From JANQPX01 sp965222015 (GTDB taxonomy: Bacteria; Pseudomonadota; Alphaproteobacteria; Geminicoccales; Geminicoccaceae), in the NCBI GenBank assembly GCA_965222015.1, contig CBDCTL010000004.1:62001-126000 (forward strand): 64,000 nt of DNA. Reading direction: 5' to 3'. Of the stretch, positions 51,389 through 60,013 are shown in pieces (positions within the stretch are counted from its first letter, which is position 1; every line of letters begins with the position of its first letter). Below the pieces are notes generated by a model that saw nothing but the letters and a program-made list of their open reading frames with translations, did no database searches and was not told the origin of the DNA. Both the position numbers and the translations under genes were made by a program.

Positions 51389-52540
51389 ATGATGGCCGTC
51401 GACGACGAGCTGATGCGCAGATACCCGATGATCGACGACCTGATCCCGCGCGCCCGCCGCCGGGTTCCGCGCTACGCCATGGACTATCTGGAGCACGGGG
51501 CCGGTCGCGAACGGCTGGTGGCGCGAAACCGCGCGGCCTTCGACGACGTGCGCATCGTACCGCGATACTTCCGCACGCTTTCGGCGCTGGATCCGTCGGC
51601 CACGTTGTTCGGCCGCCGTTACGCCCTACCGATCGGTATCGCGCCTGTCGGCATGGGGAGTCTGATCTGGCCGGGCGCCGAGATGATCAACGCGCGCGCG
51701 GCCGCGAAGCACGACATCCCCATGGTGCTGAGCACCGTCGCCTGCGCCTCGATCGAGGCCATGGCCGAAGCAACCGAGGGCCGCCTCTGGTACCAGCTCT
51801 ATTCGCCGAAAGACGAGGAAATCCGCTGGAATCTGCTCGATCGCGCCAAGGCCGCCGGCGTCGAGATTCTGATCCTTACCGTCGACGTGCCGGTGCCGCC
51901 GAGGCGGGAACGAACCATCAGAAGCGGCCTTTCGGTGACACCGAAGATCACGCTCGGCAACATCGTCCGCGCGATGCTGCATCCGGTCTGGTCGATCGAG
52001 ACGCTTCGCGAAGGCATCCCGCGGTTTCGCAACTTCGATCGCTATCTCCCTGAAAACACGTCCTTTCAGGGGGCAGCGACCTTCGTCCGCGGCCAGTTCG
52101 GCCGCGCGATCGGCCTGGACGAAGCGAAAGCGATCCGCGATCACTGGCCGGGCAGGCTGATCGTCAAGGGCATCCTGCATCCGGACGACGCGCGCGCAGC
52201 ACTCGGCATCGGCGCGGACGGCATTCTCGTCTCCAACCATGGCGGCCGCGGCAGCGACGCCTCGCCGCCGAGCATCGCGGCTCTGCCCGCCATCGTCGAG
52301 GCCGTCGGCGGCAAGGCGGCGATCGTTCTGGACAGCGGCGTGCGAAGCGGCCTCGACGTGCTCCGCGCCTGTTCCCAGGGCGCCGACTTCGTGCTGCTCG
52401 GACGCCCTTTCTTCTACGGCATTGCAGCCCTCGGCAAGCAGGGAGCCGGGCACGTCGTCGACATTCTTCGCGAGGAACTGATCCACGCCATGCGCCAGCA
52501 CGGATTCATCGAACCCAAGCGAGATCCGAAAAATGCGTGA
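51389..52540 (+). CDS. FMN-dependent alpha-hydroxy acid oxidase/dehydrogenase
   Basis: 383 residues. The LldD/glycolate-oxidase family is clear: PIGIAPVGMGSLIWPGAE, VDVPVPPRRERTIRSGL, the FMN Lys in RLIVKGILHPDDA, the catalytic His/Arg motif SNHGGRGSDASPPSI and phosphate-loop DSGVRSGLDVLRA. It oxidises an L-2-hydroxy acid to the 2-oxo acid. Most relatives have GGRQLD; here GGRGSD occurs, a variant seen in some sub-branches, so the substrate (lactate, mandelate or another) is open. Divergent from the isomerase gene; its stop overlaps the broken gene that follows. Confidence 0.9.
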   Translation: MMAVDDELMRRYPMIDDLIPRARRRVPRYAMDYLEHGAGRERLVARNRAAFDDVRIVPRYFRTLSALDPSATLFGRRYALPIGIAPVGMGSLIWPGAEMINARAAAKHDIPMVLSTVACASIEAMAEATEGRLWYQLYSPKDEEIRWNLLDRAKAAGVEILILTVDVPVPPRRERTIRSGLSVTPKITLGNIVRAMLHPVWSIETLREGIPRFRNFDRYLPENTSFQGAATFVRGQFGRAIGLDEAKAIRDHWPGRLIVKGILHPDDARAALGIGADGILVSNHGGRGSDASPPSIAALPAIVEAVGGKAAIVLDSGVRSGLDVLRACSQGADFVLLGRPFFYGIAALGKQGAGHVVDILREELIHAMRQHGFIEPKRDPKNA

Positions 52541-53031
52541 TCCCCTGCCCGTCATGACGGCACTCTTCGCGCTCGCGATCGTCGCCATCACCTATCTCGC
52601 CGATCGCTTTGCACTGGCGATCTACGCGCAGCTTCTGGCACTATCTCGTCTACGCGCTTGCCTTCTTCTGGCGAGGGATCTCGCTCGAGCGCTTCAAGCG
52701 CGACTCGGTGATCCTGAAGTCGATCGCCCTTGCCACACTGGCGGCGGTCCTCTGGACGACGGTGCCGAACCTCCTTTCGGCCATCGCCATGATCGCCGGC
52801 TTCGCCCTCAACATCGCCGCCGCCCAGGCGCTCGGCGCAGACCGCACCTATTACGGCTACGAACTCGAAGCGCTGCCCGCCAAGCGGATCACCAGCTTTC
52901 TTCGCGCTCGCGATCGTCGCCATCACCTATCTCGCCGATCGCTTTGCACTGGCGATCTACGCGCTCAGCTTCTGGCACGTCCTGCCCTATCTCGTCTACG
53001 CGTTCATCATTCACCGCTACGCCTCTGGCTG
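52533..53031 (+). pseudogene. multi-pass membrane protein (PEMT-like), broken by internal duplication
   Basis: The frame starts MRDPLPVMTALFALAIVAIT, overlapping the oxidase stop, but loses two bases at 52628 after YLADRFALAIYA. The coding signal continues in another frame as FWHYLVYALAFFWRGISLER and IAGFALNIAAAQALGADRTY, YGYELEALPAKRITSF. The pattern resembles small phospholipid N-methyltransferase/isoprenylcysteine-methyltransferase-type membrane proteins, but this is tentative. After ITSF the sequence jumps into a second copy of the first 65 bases and ends YLVYAFIIHRYASG. The expected methyltransferase C-terminus is missing here. Decayed gene or assembly artefact. Confidence 0.6.
52564..52963 (+). 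repeat. 65-bp direct repeat pair (52564-52628 and 52899-52963)
   Basis: The two copies are identical over 65 bases, 335 apart. Beyond that, similarity continues with a two-base indel (cagcttctggcac in both) and a nine-base indel to about 52656/53002. The first copy carries the deletions. It looks like a duplication within a single gene. Confidence 0.9.
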
Positions 53032-53105
53032 AGACGGCAAGACGCGATTGCAATTTTGGAACGGACGGCCACGAGGCGCGCTGTCCTCCGGGCACGTCTT
53101 CAATC

Positions 53106-53135
53106 TTGAAAAATATTCTACCTATGGTAGATAAT
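53106..53135 (+). promoter_or_regulatory. promoter with operator-like dyad
   Basis: TTGAAA (53106-53111) and GATAAT (53130-53135), each five of six to consensus, 18-base spacer. The dyad TCTACC-TAT-GGTAGA (53117-53131) lies between the boxes and touches the -10, a typical repressor position. The transcript would start near 53142, followed by AGGGG and the ATG at 53162. Confidence 0.6.
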
Positions 53136-53161
53136 CGGCACCGCAGAATGAGGGGAAATTC

Positions 53162-53916
53162 ATGGGTGGCGGTTATCTGCACACACTTTTCACCTATCTT
53201 GAGCCGGTCTTCGCCGCTTCTCATTTCATTGTGCCGCTCCTTCTGATTGGGACGGGCGTCCTGAAGCATGGCGGAGATGGAGGCCAAGGCCGCTGTTGCG
53301 TCCGAGCCGCTCAACCGACCGGACACTCTCGGCCTCGATGAAGATCCCACGCCGTTCGAACCGCCCGAGCCTCCCCCGCCTCCTGAGCCTAAGTCGAAAA
53401 GATGGCTCGGGAAACGTCGCGTTGCCGACATCACCGGCATTCTTTCTTGTCAGCCGCCATTCTGCTCGCTGGTGAAATAAAGAACCTCCTCCCCGAACCC
53501 GAACCCGGCCGCAAAGGCGCACCCAAGCAGTTCGAAAAATACTTGGAACGTGCCGAGACCAGCCTGGCCGATGGCGACAAGGACGGCGCGAAGGCGGACT
53601 TCATGAACGCTTTGAAAGTCAAGAAAGCTGAGTTGAGCGATGCCGCAGAGGCGATGCACGGCCTGGCCAGGCTGCTCAAGGAGGAAGGTCGTTTCGACGC
53701 CGCGAGCCGCTCGCTCATATCGCGGCCCGCCTCCACGCCGACGAACCGGACTACGTGCACACCTACGCCGAAATTCTGATTGCGCAGTGCCGGCTACCGG
53801 ACGCGCTCGATGCGCTGGAGAGCCTGGAACTCTATCGAGACAACGAGTCCGAAAGGCTGATCGACACCGCCCGGTCGAAGACCGATGCCTGCCGCCATTC
53901 ACCGTCCGAAAGCTAG
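53162..53916 (+). pseudogene. TPR-type membrane protein, three frameshifts
   Basis: ATG at 53162 with Shine-Dalgarno AGGGG. Coding signal in order: HTLFTYLEPVFAASHFIVPL (membrane segment), then from about 53268 in another frame a Pro-rich stretch (PPEPPPPPEPKSKRWLGKRR), then from about 53440 SFLSAAILLAGEIKNLLPEP and a TPR-like region (QFEKYLERAETSLADGDKDG). From about 53704 it continues EPLAHIAARLHADEPDYVHT and AQCRLPDALDALESLELYR to the stop at 53914. The shifts are +1, -1 and -1. Restored, this would be about 250 residues: one or two membrane helices plus TPR repeats. It directly precedes the caspase-like gene and is probably its partner. Confidence 0.6.
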
Positions 53917-53929
53917 TCCGACGGCCGTG

Positions 53930-54354
53930 ATGCGCCGCCTCAGCCGGACCTTCCTGACAGCCCTTCATCTCGCATGCCTCACCTCTGCGGCGGAGGCGTC
54001 GGCCAACTTTTTCGGCAAGAGCTACGCGCTCGTAGTCGGCATCGACGACTATGCCAGCGAAGACTGGCCCGATCTGAACTATGGCGAAAAGGACGCCAGG
54101 GCGATGGCAGAGCTGCAGGTCAGGACTACGATGTCACCGCCCTCTACGGAAAGGAGGCGACCCGCGAAAACATCCTGTGGGCGCTTGGCGGCGAGATCGC
54201 ACCGAGGTTGACCCGCCGGGATCGCATCCTCCTGTTCTTCTCCGGCCATGGCGAAACGCGAGACTTCGGCTGGCGCCAATTCGGCTATACTCCACGTCCT
54301 CCTCAATCTCGCGATCATCCTGATCGAGGCCCGGACGCAAGGCGGATGCGGTGA
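53930..54354 (+). pseudogene. caspase-like (peptidase C14) protein, frameshifted and truncated
   Basis: Signal-like N-terminus (MRRLSRTFLTALHLACLTSA) followed by FGKSYALVVGIDDYASEDWP and NYGEKDARAMAEL, the first strand and helix of a caspase/metacaspase domain. A one-base loss near 54117 moves the coding signal to GQDYDVTALYGKEATRENIL, then RLTRRDRILLFFSGHGETRD, where His of SGHG is the catalytic histidine. The strand carrying the catalytic Cys (expected DACxSG) is absent: the sequence switches to a membrane-protein tail within about 40 bases. So it could not be an active protease as read. It follows the TPR gene. Confidence 0.65.
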
Positions 54355-54581
54355 AAGCCGGCGATATGGCATCGTCTTCGCGATCAGCGGTCTCGCGATC
54401 GGCGCCCTGCTGCTTCTGATCGGTTTTTCGGATGTCCTGCCCTTCGCGCTCAGATCGCGCAGCCGCCGCGATCTGCTCAAGGGCCGCCGGACAACCTCAT
54501 CTGATCAAGGGCATCGGCAACAGCCTGCAGGAAGAACTTCTGGGAATCTATCACTTCTTTATTTTTCGCCGCTACGCCTGA
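54270..54581 (+). pseudogene. membrane-protein C-terminal remnant
   Basis: In one frame it reads ILHVLLNLAIILIEARTQGG and YGIVFAISGLAIGALLLLIG (two membrane helices), then, after a frame change near 54490, HLIKGIGNSLQEELLGIYHF and FIFRRYA to a stop at 54579-54581. No start is visible. It may be the displaced tail of the membrane-protein gene broken at 52.9 kb, or of a DUF2231-like protein; neither can be decided by eye. Confidence 0.4.
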
Positions 54582-54590
54582 ATCCGTCCG

Positions 54591-55781
54591 TCAGCCGGCC
54601 CTGACGGCGGACTGGCGAAGGATGCCCGCATGGATCTCGTCGTCGCCGATCGCGCCGATCAGGCGACCGTCCTCGATCAGGAGGACCGGATGGCCGGTGC
54701 CATGGCGAAGCTCGAGGGCGGTGCGCAGGGTGATGTCCGAGGGCGCGGTCGCGATCTGGCCTTTGAGCTCCCCGTCGATCGGCATGTCGGGCGTCCAGTG
54801 GACGATCGATGCGGACCGGCCGCCGATCACGGCCTCGTCCGGCAGCACCCCTGCTTCCTGAGGAATGCGGATGCGCCCGGATGCGTCGAGCAGCACCTCG
54901 CCCTCCCGCCGCTCCAGCTTAGCGAAGGGGGTCATCACCGACACGCCCCTGAGCACGTTCAGCGGGTTCATATGGGCGACGAAGTCGGCGACATAGTCGT
55001 TCACCGGATCGAGCACGATCGCTTCGGGCGCCCCGTTCTGAACGATCCGGCCGTCTTCCATGATCGCGATATGGCTGCCGAGCTTCATCGCCTCGTCGAG
55101 ATCGTGGCTGACGAAGATGATGGTCTTTCGCAGTTTTTGCTGCAGGTCCAGAAGCTCGTCCTGCAGCCTTGCTCGGATCAGCGGATCGAGCGCCGAGAAG
55201 GGTTCGTCCATCAGGAGAATATCGGCGTCGGTCGCAAAGGCGCGCGCGAGACCGACCCGTTGCTGCATGCCGCCGGAGAGCTCGTGAGCGTATTTCTCCG
55301 CCCACTGTCCGAGACCGACGGTCTCCAGCGTGCTCTCGATCACGCGATCGCGCTGCTCTCGCTTCATGCCGCGGATTTCGAGGCCGAAGCCGACATTCTC
55401 GCGAACGGTGCGCCAGGGCAGAAGCGCGAATTGCTGGAACACCATGGCGATGCGCCGGGTGCGCAGATGGCAAAGCGTCCTGGCGTCGCATCGACTGACG
55501 TCGACCTGCTCGCCGCTGTCCATGACCAGGGTCCGCCCGCGGGTCACCTTGTTCAGGCCGTTGACCGAGCGCAGCAGGGTGGATTTGCCGGAGCCGGACA
55601 GGCCCATCAGCACGCAGATCTCGCCCCGCTCGATCGCGAGATCGGCGCCGGCTACGCCAAGCACGTGCCCGGTCTTCTCGAGAATGGCGGCGCGATCGGC
55701 GCCCTCATCCAGGAGCCTGAGCGCCTCTTTGGGATCGGAGCCGAAGACGATGTCGACCGCCTCGAAGCTGACTTCGGCCAT
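54591..55781 (-). CDS. choV: choline/glycine betaine ABC transporter ATP-binding protein
   Basis: 396 residues from the ATG at 55781. ABC ATPase with Walker A GLSGSGKST, Q-loop VFQQFALLPWRTV, signature LSGGMQQRVGLARA, Walker B ILLMDEPFSALDP and H-loop VSHDLDEA. The C-terminal part (about 300-390) is a CBS pair-like region (GHPVLLIEDGRLIGAIGDDE), which in OpuA-type transporters senses ionic strength. It forms the importer with ChoW and ChoX encoded upstream on the same strand. The longer upstream frame is the overlap with choW and is rejected. Confidence 0.93.
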   Translation of the reverse strand: MAEVSFEAVDIVFGSDPKEALRLLDEGADRAAILEKTGHVLGVAGADLAIERGEICVLMGLSGSGKSTLLRSVNGLNKVTRGRTLVMDSGEQVDVSRCDARTLCHLRTRRIAMVFQQFALLPWRTVRENVGFGLEIRGMKREQRDRVIESTLETVGLGQWAEKYAHELSGGMQQRVGLARAFATDADILLMDEPFSALDPLIRARLQDELLDLQQKLRKTIIFVSHDLDEAMKLGSHIAIMEDGRIVQNGAPEAIVLDPVNDYVADFVAHMNPLNVLRGVSVMTPFAKLERREGEVLLDASGRIRIPQEAGVLPDEAVIGGRSASIVHWTPDMPIDGELKGQIATAPSDITLRTALELRHGTGHPVLLIEDGRLIGAIGDDEIHAGILRQSAVRAG

Positions 55782-55818
55782 GGCTAGGCGCCGCGCGAAA
55801 AAATTGGCGGGGCGGGCG

Positions 55819-56673
55819 TCACGACGACGGACCGTCCGGGCGCTGGCCGCTTCGACGGCAGAGGCGATCGAGCAGGATGGCGACCAGGACGATCGAGAGC
55901 CCGGCCTCGAAGCCCTGGGCGATGTTGACGGTGTTGAGCGCACGCACGACCGGCTTGCCGAGCCCGCCCGCCCCGACCAGGGCGGCGATCACGACCATGG
56001 AGAGCGAGAGCATGATGCACTGGGTTAGGCCGGCCATGATGGTCGGCATGGCATGCGGCAGCTCGACCTTCCAGAGCTGCTGCCAGCGGCTGGCGCCGAA
56101 GGCTTCGCCCGCCTCCAGCAGCGGTTTCGGCACGCTCGAGATGCCGAGATGGGTCAGGCGGACAGGGGCCGGAATGGCGAAGATCACGGTTGAAATCAGC
56201 CCCGGCACCACGCCGAGGCCGAACAGGATGAGGGTCGGGATCAGATAGACGAAGGTCGGGATCGTCTGCATCAGATCGAGAACCGGGCGAAGTGCTGCAT
56301 AGAGCCAGGGACGATGCGCCGCCGCGATCCCGAGCGGCACGCCGACCGCCATGCAGACCAGCGCCGCGAACACCACCAGCGCCAGGGTCTCGACCGTCTC
56401 CTCCCAATAGCCGAGATTGATGATCAGGAGGAGTGCTGCGAGGACGAAGGCCGAGAGTTTCCAGGAGCGATGAAGCCAGAAGCTGAGCGCGGTGAACAGC
56501 GCCACCAGTAGCAGTGGCGGGCACCACTGCATGGCGTCGATCAACCCGTCGATGACGACGCCGAGGCCGGAAGAGATCGCGTCGAACAGCCAGGCGGCAT
56601 GGGCGTTCAGCCAATCCACCAGGGCGCTGATCAGCTTGCCGAGCGGCAGCTTGTGGTCGGTCAGCCATTCCAT
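55819..56673 (-). CDS. choW: choline ABC transporter permease
   Basis: 284 residues with about seven transmembrane helices and the EAA loop EAGEAFGASRWQQLWKVELP that contacts the ATPase. The start MEWLTDHKLPLGKLISALVD with an extended N-terminal amphipathic region is typical of ChoW/ProW permeases. Motif QTIPTFVYLIPTLILFGLG is family-specific. It sits between choV (37 bases) and choX (60 bases), the standard choXWV order. Confidence 0.93.
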   Translation of the reverse strand: MEWLTDHKLPLGKLISALVDWLNAHAAWLFDAISSGLGVVIDGLIDAMQWCPPLLLVALFTALSFWLHRSWKLSAFVLAALLLIINLGYWEETVETLALVVFAALVCMAVGVPLGIAAAHRPWLYAALRPVLDLMQTIPTFVYLIPTLILFGLGVVPGLISTVIFAIPAPVRLTHLGISSVPKPLLEAGEAFGASRWQQLWKVELPHAMPTIMAGLTQCIMLSLSMVVIAALVGAGGLGKPVVRALNTVNIAQGFEAGLSIVLVAILLDRLCRRSGQRPDGPSS

Positions 56674-56733
56674 CGACGCCGATCTCCCGGGCTAGTCTGC
56701 CGCCTAGGCGCTGCGCATGCCCTCGTCCTCTGA

Positions 56734-57678
56734 CTAGAGGCCGAGATGCGACTTGACCGCCGCCAGACCATCCTCGCCGCCGAGCGTGGTGACCCCGTCG
56801 AGCCACCCGTCGAGCGTTTCCGGGTTGGCCGTCAGCCACGCGCCGGCGGCAGCTTCCGGCTCCTCGCCATCGTTCAGGATGGCGCCCATGATCTCGTTTT
56901 CCATCGCCAGGGTGAAGGTCAGGTTGTTCAAAAGGGCGCCGACATTCGGGCATTCATCGGCATAGCCCGCGCGGACATTGGTGTAGACGGTGGCACCGCC
57001 ATAGTCCGGCCCGAAGATGTCATCGCCGCCGGAGAGGTAGGTGAGATCGAAATTCGCGTTCATCGGATGGGGTTCCCAGCCGAGAAACACGATCGCCTCC
57101 TCACCGCCGGCGGCTCGGCTGACCTGGCTGAGCATGCCCTGCTCGGAGCTCTCGACCAACTCGAACCCGCCGAGCCCGAAGGTGTCGTTTTCGATCATGT
57201 CGAGAATCAGCCGATTGCCGTCATTGCCAGGCTCGATGCCGTAGATCTTGCCGTCGAGGGCGTCCGCGAATTCGGCGATGTTCGAAAAATCCGTCAATCC
57301 CTGATCGGCGAGATAGGTCGGCACCGCGAGCGTGTATTTCGCCCCTTCGAGATTGACGCCGAGCTGCTCGACCGAGCCGTCGTCGAGATAGGGCCGGATG
57401 TCGGCCTCCATGGTCGGCATCCAATTGCCGAGGAAGACGTCGATATCCTGGTTCTTGAGGCTGGTATAGGTGACCGGCACGGAGAGCACTTCGACCTCCG
57501 GCTCGTAGCCGAGGCCTTCGAGGACCACCGACGTCGCCGCCGTGGTCGCCGTGATGTCGGTCCAGCCGACATCCGAAAGCCGGACCGTGCCGCAGGCCTC
57601 CGGATCCGCGGCCATCGCCGAGCCTGCGGCCAGCGTCACACCGGCCATCAAAGCCCCCATCTTCGTCAACGCGCTCAT
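56734..57678 (-). CDS. choX: choline ABC transporter substrate-binding protein
   Basis: 314 residues from the ATG at 57678 (GGGAGG upstream). Signal peptide (about 1-24, ending AMAAD). ChoX-type binding protein: RLSDVGWTDITATTAATSVV, FLGNWMPTMEADIRPYLDDG, GNDGNRLILDMI and VFLGWEPHPMN, which together supply the aromatic cage residues for the quaternary ammonium group. It delivers choline (possibly betaine) to ChoWV for osmoprotection or catabolism. It is the first gene of the operon. No betaine-synthesis genes are in the window. Confidence 0.94.
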   Translation of the reverse strand: MSALTKMGALMAGVTLAAGSAMAADPEACGTVRLSDVGWTDITATTAATSVVLEGLGYEPEVEVLSVPVTYTSLKNQDIDVFLGNWMPTMEADIRPYLDDGSVEQLGVNLEGAKYTLAVPTYLADQGLTDFSNIAEFADALDGKIYGIEPGNDGNRLILDMIENDTFGLGGFELVESSEQGMLSQVSRAAGGEEAIVFLGWEPHPMNANFDLTYLSGGDDIFGPDYGGATVYTNVRAGYADECPNVGALLNNLTFTLAMENEIMGAILNDGEEPEAAAGAWLTANPETLDGWLDGVTTLGGEDGLAAVKSHLGL

Positions 57679-57859
57679 CGCCAAACCTCCCGTTTTTTCG
57701 CCCATGCCGTCCTCGGACCGGCTCTGGAACTCAGCCTAATCGACAAAACTCTTGTGGCAAAGAGCCCTGCCATCGCCGCGATCGGCGATCAGACCGCCCC
57801 GCAGAGACCCGTCGGTCGCTTCAGGAGCGCTGGGCGGCCCTGCGTGATCGAGGCGTGTC

Positions 57860-59071
57860 TCAAAAAAACGCCTGCAGGCCGGTCTGGGCGCGGCCGAGGA
57901 TGAGGGCGTGGATGTCGTGGGTGCCCTCATAGGTGTTGACCGTCTCCAGGTTCATCATGTGGCGGATCACCTGGAATTCCTCGGCGATGCCGTTGCCGCC
58001 GTGCATGTCGCGCGCCATGCGGGCGATGTCGAGAGCCTTGCCGCAATTGTTGCGCTTGACCAGCGAGATCATCTCCGGCGCCGCATTGGCCTCGTCCATC
58101 AGCCGCCCGACCCGGAGCGAGGCCTGCAGGCCGAGCGCGATTTCGGTCTGCATGTCGGCGAGTTTCTTTTGAAAGAGCTGGGTGTTCGCGAGCGGCTTCC
58201 CGAACTGCTTTCGATCCAGGCCATATTGCCGGGCGGCGTGCCAGCAGGCTTCGGCCGCGCCCATCGCGCCCCAGGAAATGCCGTAGCGCGCACGGTTGAG
58301 GCAGCCGAACGGGCCCTTCAGCCCCTCGACATTCGGCAGTAGGGCGTCCTCGCCGACCTCGACGCCATCCATGACCACCTCGCCGGTGACCGAGGCGCGA
58401 AGGGAGAGCTTGCCGTCGATCCTGGGCGCCGTGAGTCCGTCCATGCCTTTTTCAAGGACGAAGCCCTTGATCTTGCCGTCATGGGCGTCCGATTTCGCCC
58501 AGACCACGAAGACATCCGCGATCGGGCTGTTCGAGATCCACATCTTCGATCCCGAGAGACGATAGCCGCCGTCGATCGCTTCTGCCCGGGTCTTCATGCC
58601 TGCGGGGTCGGAACCGGCATCGGCCTCGGTGAGACCGAAGCAGCCGATCGACTCGCCGGAGGCCAGATTCGGCAGATAGCGTTCGCGCTGTGCGTCCGTG
58701 CCATAGGCGTAGATCGGGTACATGACGAGGGAGGACTGGACGGACATCATCGAGCGGTAGCCGGAATCGACGCGCTCGATCTCGCGCGCGATCAGGCCGT
58801 AGGCGACGTAACCGGCGCCGACGCCGCCATAGGCCTCCGGCACGGTCACGCCGAGCAGCCCCTGCTCGCCCATCTCCCGAAAAATCGCGGGATCGACGCT
58901 TTCCCGCGCATAGGCCTCGACCACCCGCGGCTGCAGTCTCTCTTTGGCGTAGGCGGCCGCGGCATCGCGGATCATCCGCTCCTCTTCGCCGAGCTGATCC
59001 TCCAGCCGGAACGGGTCTTCCCAGTCGAAGCGGGCGAGATTGGGGCGGTCCTTCGCGGCGATGCCGGTCAT
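57860..59071 (-). CDS. gcdH: glutaryl-CoA dehydrogenase
   Basis: 403 residues from the ATG at 59071 (GGAGGAG upstream). The acyl-CoA dehydrogenase fold matches GCDH closely: RSMMSVQSSLVMYPIYAYGT, IGCFGLTEADAGSDPAGMKT, GPFGCLNRARYGISWGAMGA, KRNNCGKALDIARMARDMHG and the catalytic Glu in NTYEGTHDIHALILGRAQTG. It oxidises and decarboxylates glutaryl-CoA to crotonyl-CoA with FAD, in lysine/tryptophan degradation. The divergent crotonase gene next to it might act on a related CoA ester. No other lysine-degradation gene is present. Confidence 0.95.
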   Translation of the reverse strand: MTGIAAKDRPNLARFDWEDPFRLEDQLGEEERMIRDAAAAYAKERLQPRVVEAYARESVDPAIFREMGEQGLLGVTVPEAYGGVGAGYVAYGLIAREIERVDSGYRSMMSVQSSLVMYPIYAYGTDAQRERYLPNLASGESIGCFGLTEADAGSDPAGMKTRAEAIDGGYRLSGSKMWISNSPIADVFVVWAKSDAHDGKIKGFVLEKGMDGLTAPRIDGKLSLRASVTGEVVMDGVEVGEDALLPNVEGLKGPFGCLNRARYGISWGAMGAAEACWHAARQYGLDRKQFGKPLANTQLFQKKLADMQTEIALGLQASLRVGRLMDEANAAPEMISLVKRNNCGKALDIARMARDMHGGNGIAEEFQVIRHMMNLETVNTYEGTHDIHALILGRAQTGLQAFF

Positions 59072-59215
59072 CGCAGTCTCCTCCTTCGTCGGCGGCATCC
59101 CGGCACTTTGTCGCCGATCCGTCCCGACGGCAAGCGACGGATCGCCACTTGTCTGCGCCTCGACGTCGACGCAAGCTATCGCAGAATCTGGCAGGCAAGA
59201 CGGAACACGAGAGCG

Positions 59216-60013
59216 ATGGACCTTCCGACCGACAAGATGATCGCGCGCATCGACGGCTCGATCGGCCATGTGATCTTCAACAATCCCGAGCGGCACAACG
59301 CGGTCTCGCTCGAGATGTGGGACGCACTGGACGTCATTCTGCAGCGCTACGAGGATGACGACACGGTGCGCGTCGTGGTGCTGTCCGGGGCCGGCGGCAA
59401 GGCCTTCGTCTCGGGCGCCGACATCTCGAAATTCGAGAAGGAACGCGGCTCGAAGGAGGCGACCACCCACTATAATGAGCGCGTAAAACAGGTCTATCAC
59501 CGGGTCGAGCGGTTCCCGAAGCCGACCATCGCGATGATCGACGGCCACTGCATCGGCGGCGGGCTTAACCTCGCGGTCTGCTGCGATCTGCGCTTCTGCT
59601 CGGAAAAATCGAAATTCGCGATGCCCGCCGCGAAGCTGGCGCTCGGCTACCCCTATCACGCGATCCGCCGGCTGATCGGCGCGATCGGCCCGGCGGCGGC
59701 GAAGCAGCTCATGTTCACGGCGAAAAGCATCGATGCCGTGATCGCCTTTCGCCTCGGCTTCGTGCAGGAGGTGGTGGCGGGCAGCGCCCTCGAGGCCCAT
59801 GTCCGCGAGATCGCCGAAACGATCGCGGGTAACGCGCCGCTCACCATCGCGGCGATGAAGTTCATCGCAGGCGAGGTCACCGAGCCCGATCCTTCGCTGC
59901 GCGACCTCGATCGCTGCGATGCGATGGTCGCCGCCTGCTTCGCCTCGGACGACTATGTCGAGGGGCGGACGGCCTTCATGGAAAAGCGAAAGCCTGTCTT
60001 CAAAGGCCGCTGA
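59216..60013 (+). CDS. crotonase-superfamily protein lacking both catalytic Glu
   Basis: 265 residues from the ATG at 59216. Crotonase fold with the CoA/oxyanion-hole segments SGADISKF and GHCIGGGLNLAVCCDLRF. The two glutamates of enoyl-CoA hydratases are missing: the GGGxEL position reads GGGLNLA and the PE position reads FAMPAAKLALGYPY. So classic hydration is unlikely; a decarboxylase, isomerase, thioesterase-like or other crotonase reaction is possible. It is divergent from gcdH and overlaps the convergent cofD by 14 bases. The name enoyl-CoA hydratase would be an over-assignment. Confidence 0.85.
   Translation: MDLPTDKMIARIDGSIGHVIFNNPERHNAVSLEMWDALDVILQRYEDDDTVRVVVLSGAGGKAFVSGADISKFEKERGSKEATTHYNERVKQVYHRVERFPKPTIAMIDGHCIGGGLNLAVCCDLRFCSEKSKFAMPAAKLALGYPYHAIRRLIGAIGPAAAKQLMFTAKSIDAVIAFRLGFVQEVVAGSALEAHVREIAETIAGNAPLTIAAMKFIAGEVTEPDPSLRDLDRCDAMVAACFASDDYVEGRTAFMEKRKPVFKGR

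Noticed and set aside
57860..59800. 646-codon version of the acyl-CoA dehydrogenase
   Set aside because: The first 243 residues are antisense to the crotonase gene; the GCDH-like protein starts at 59071.
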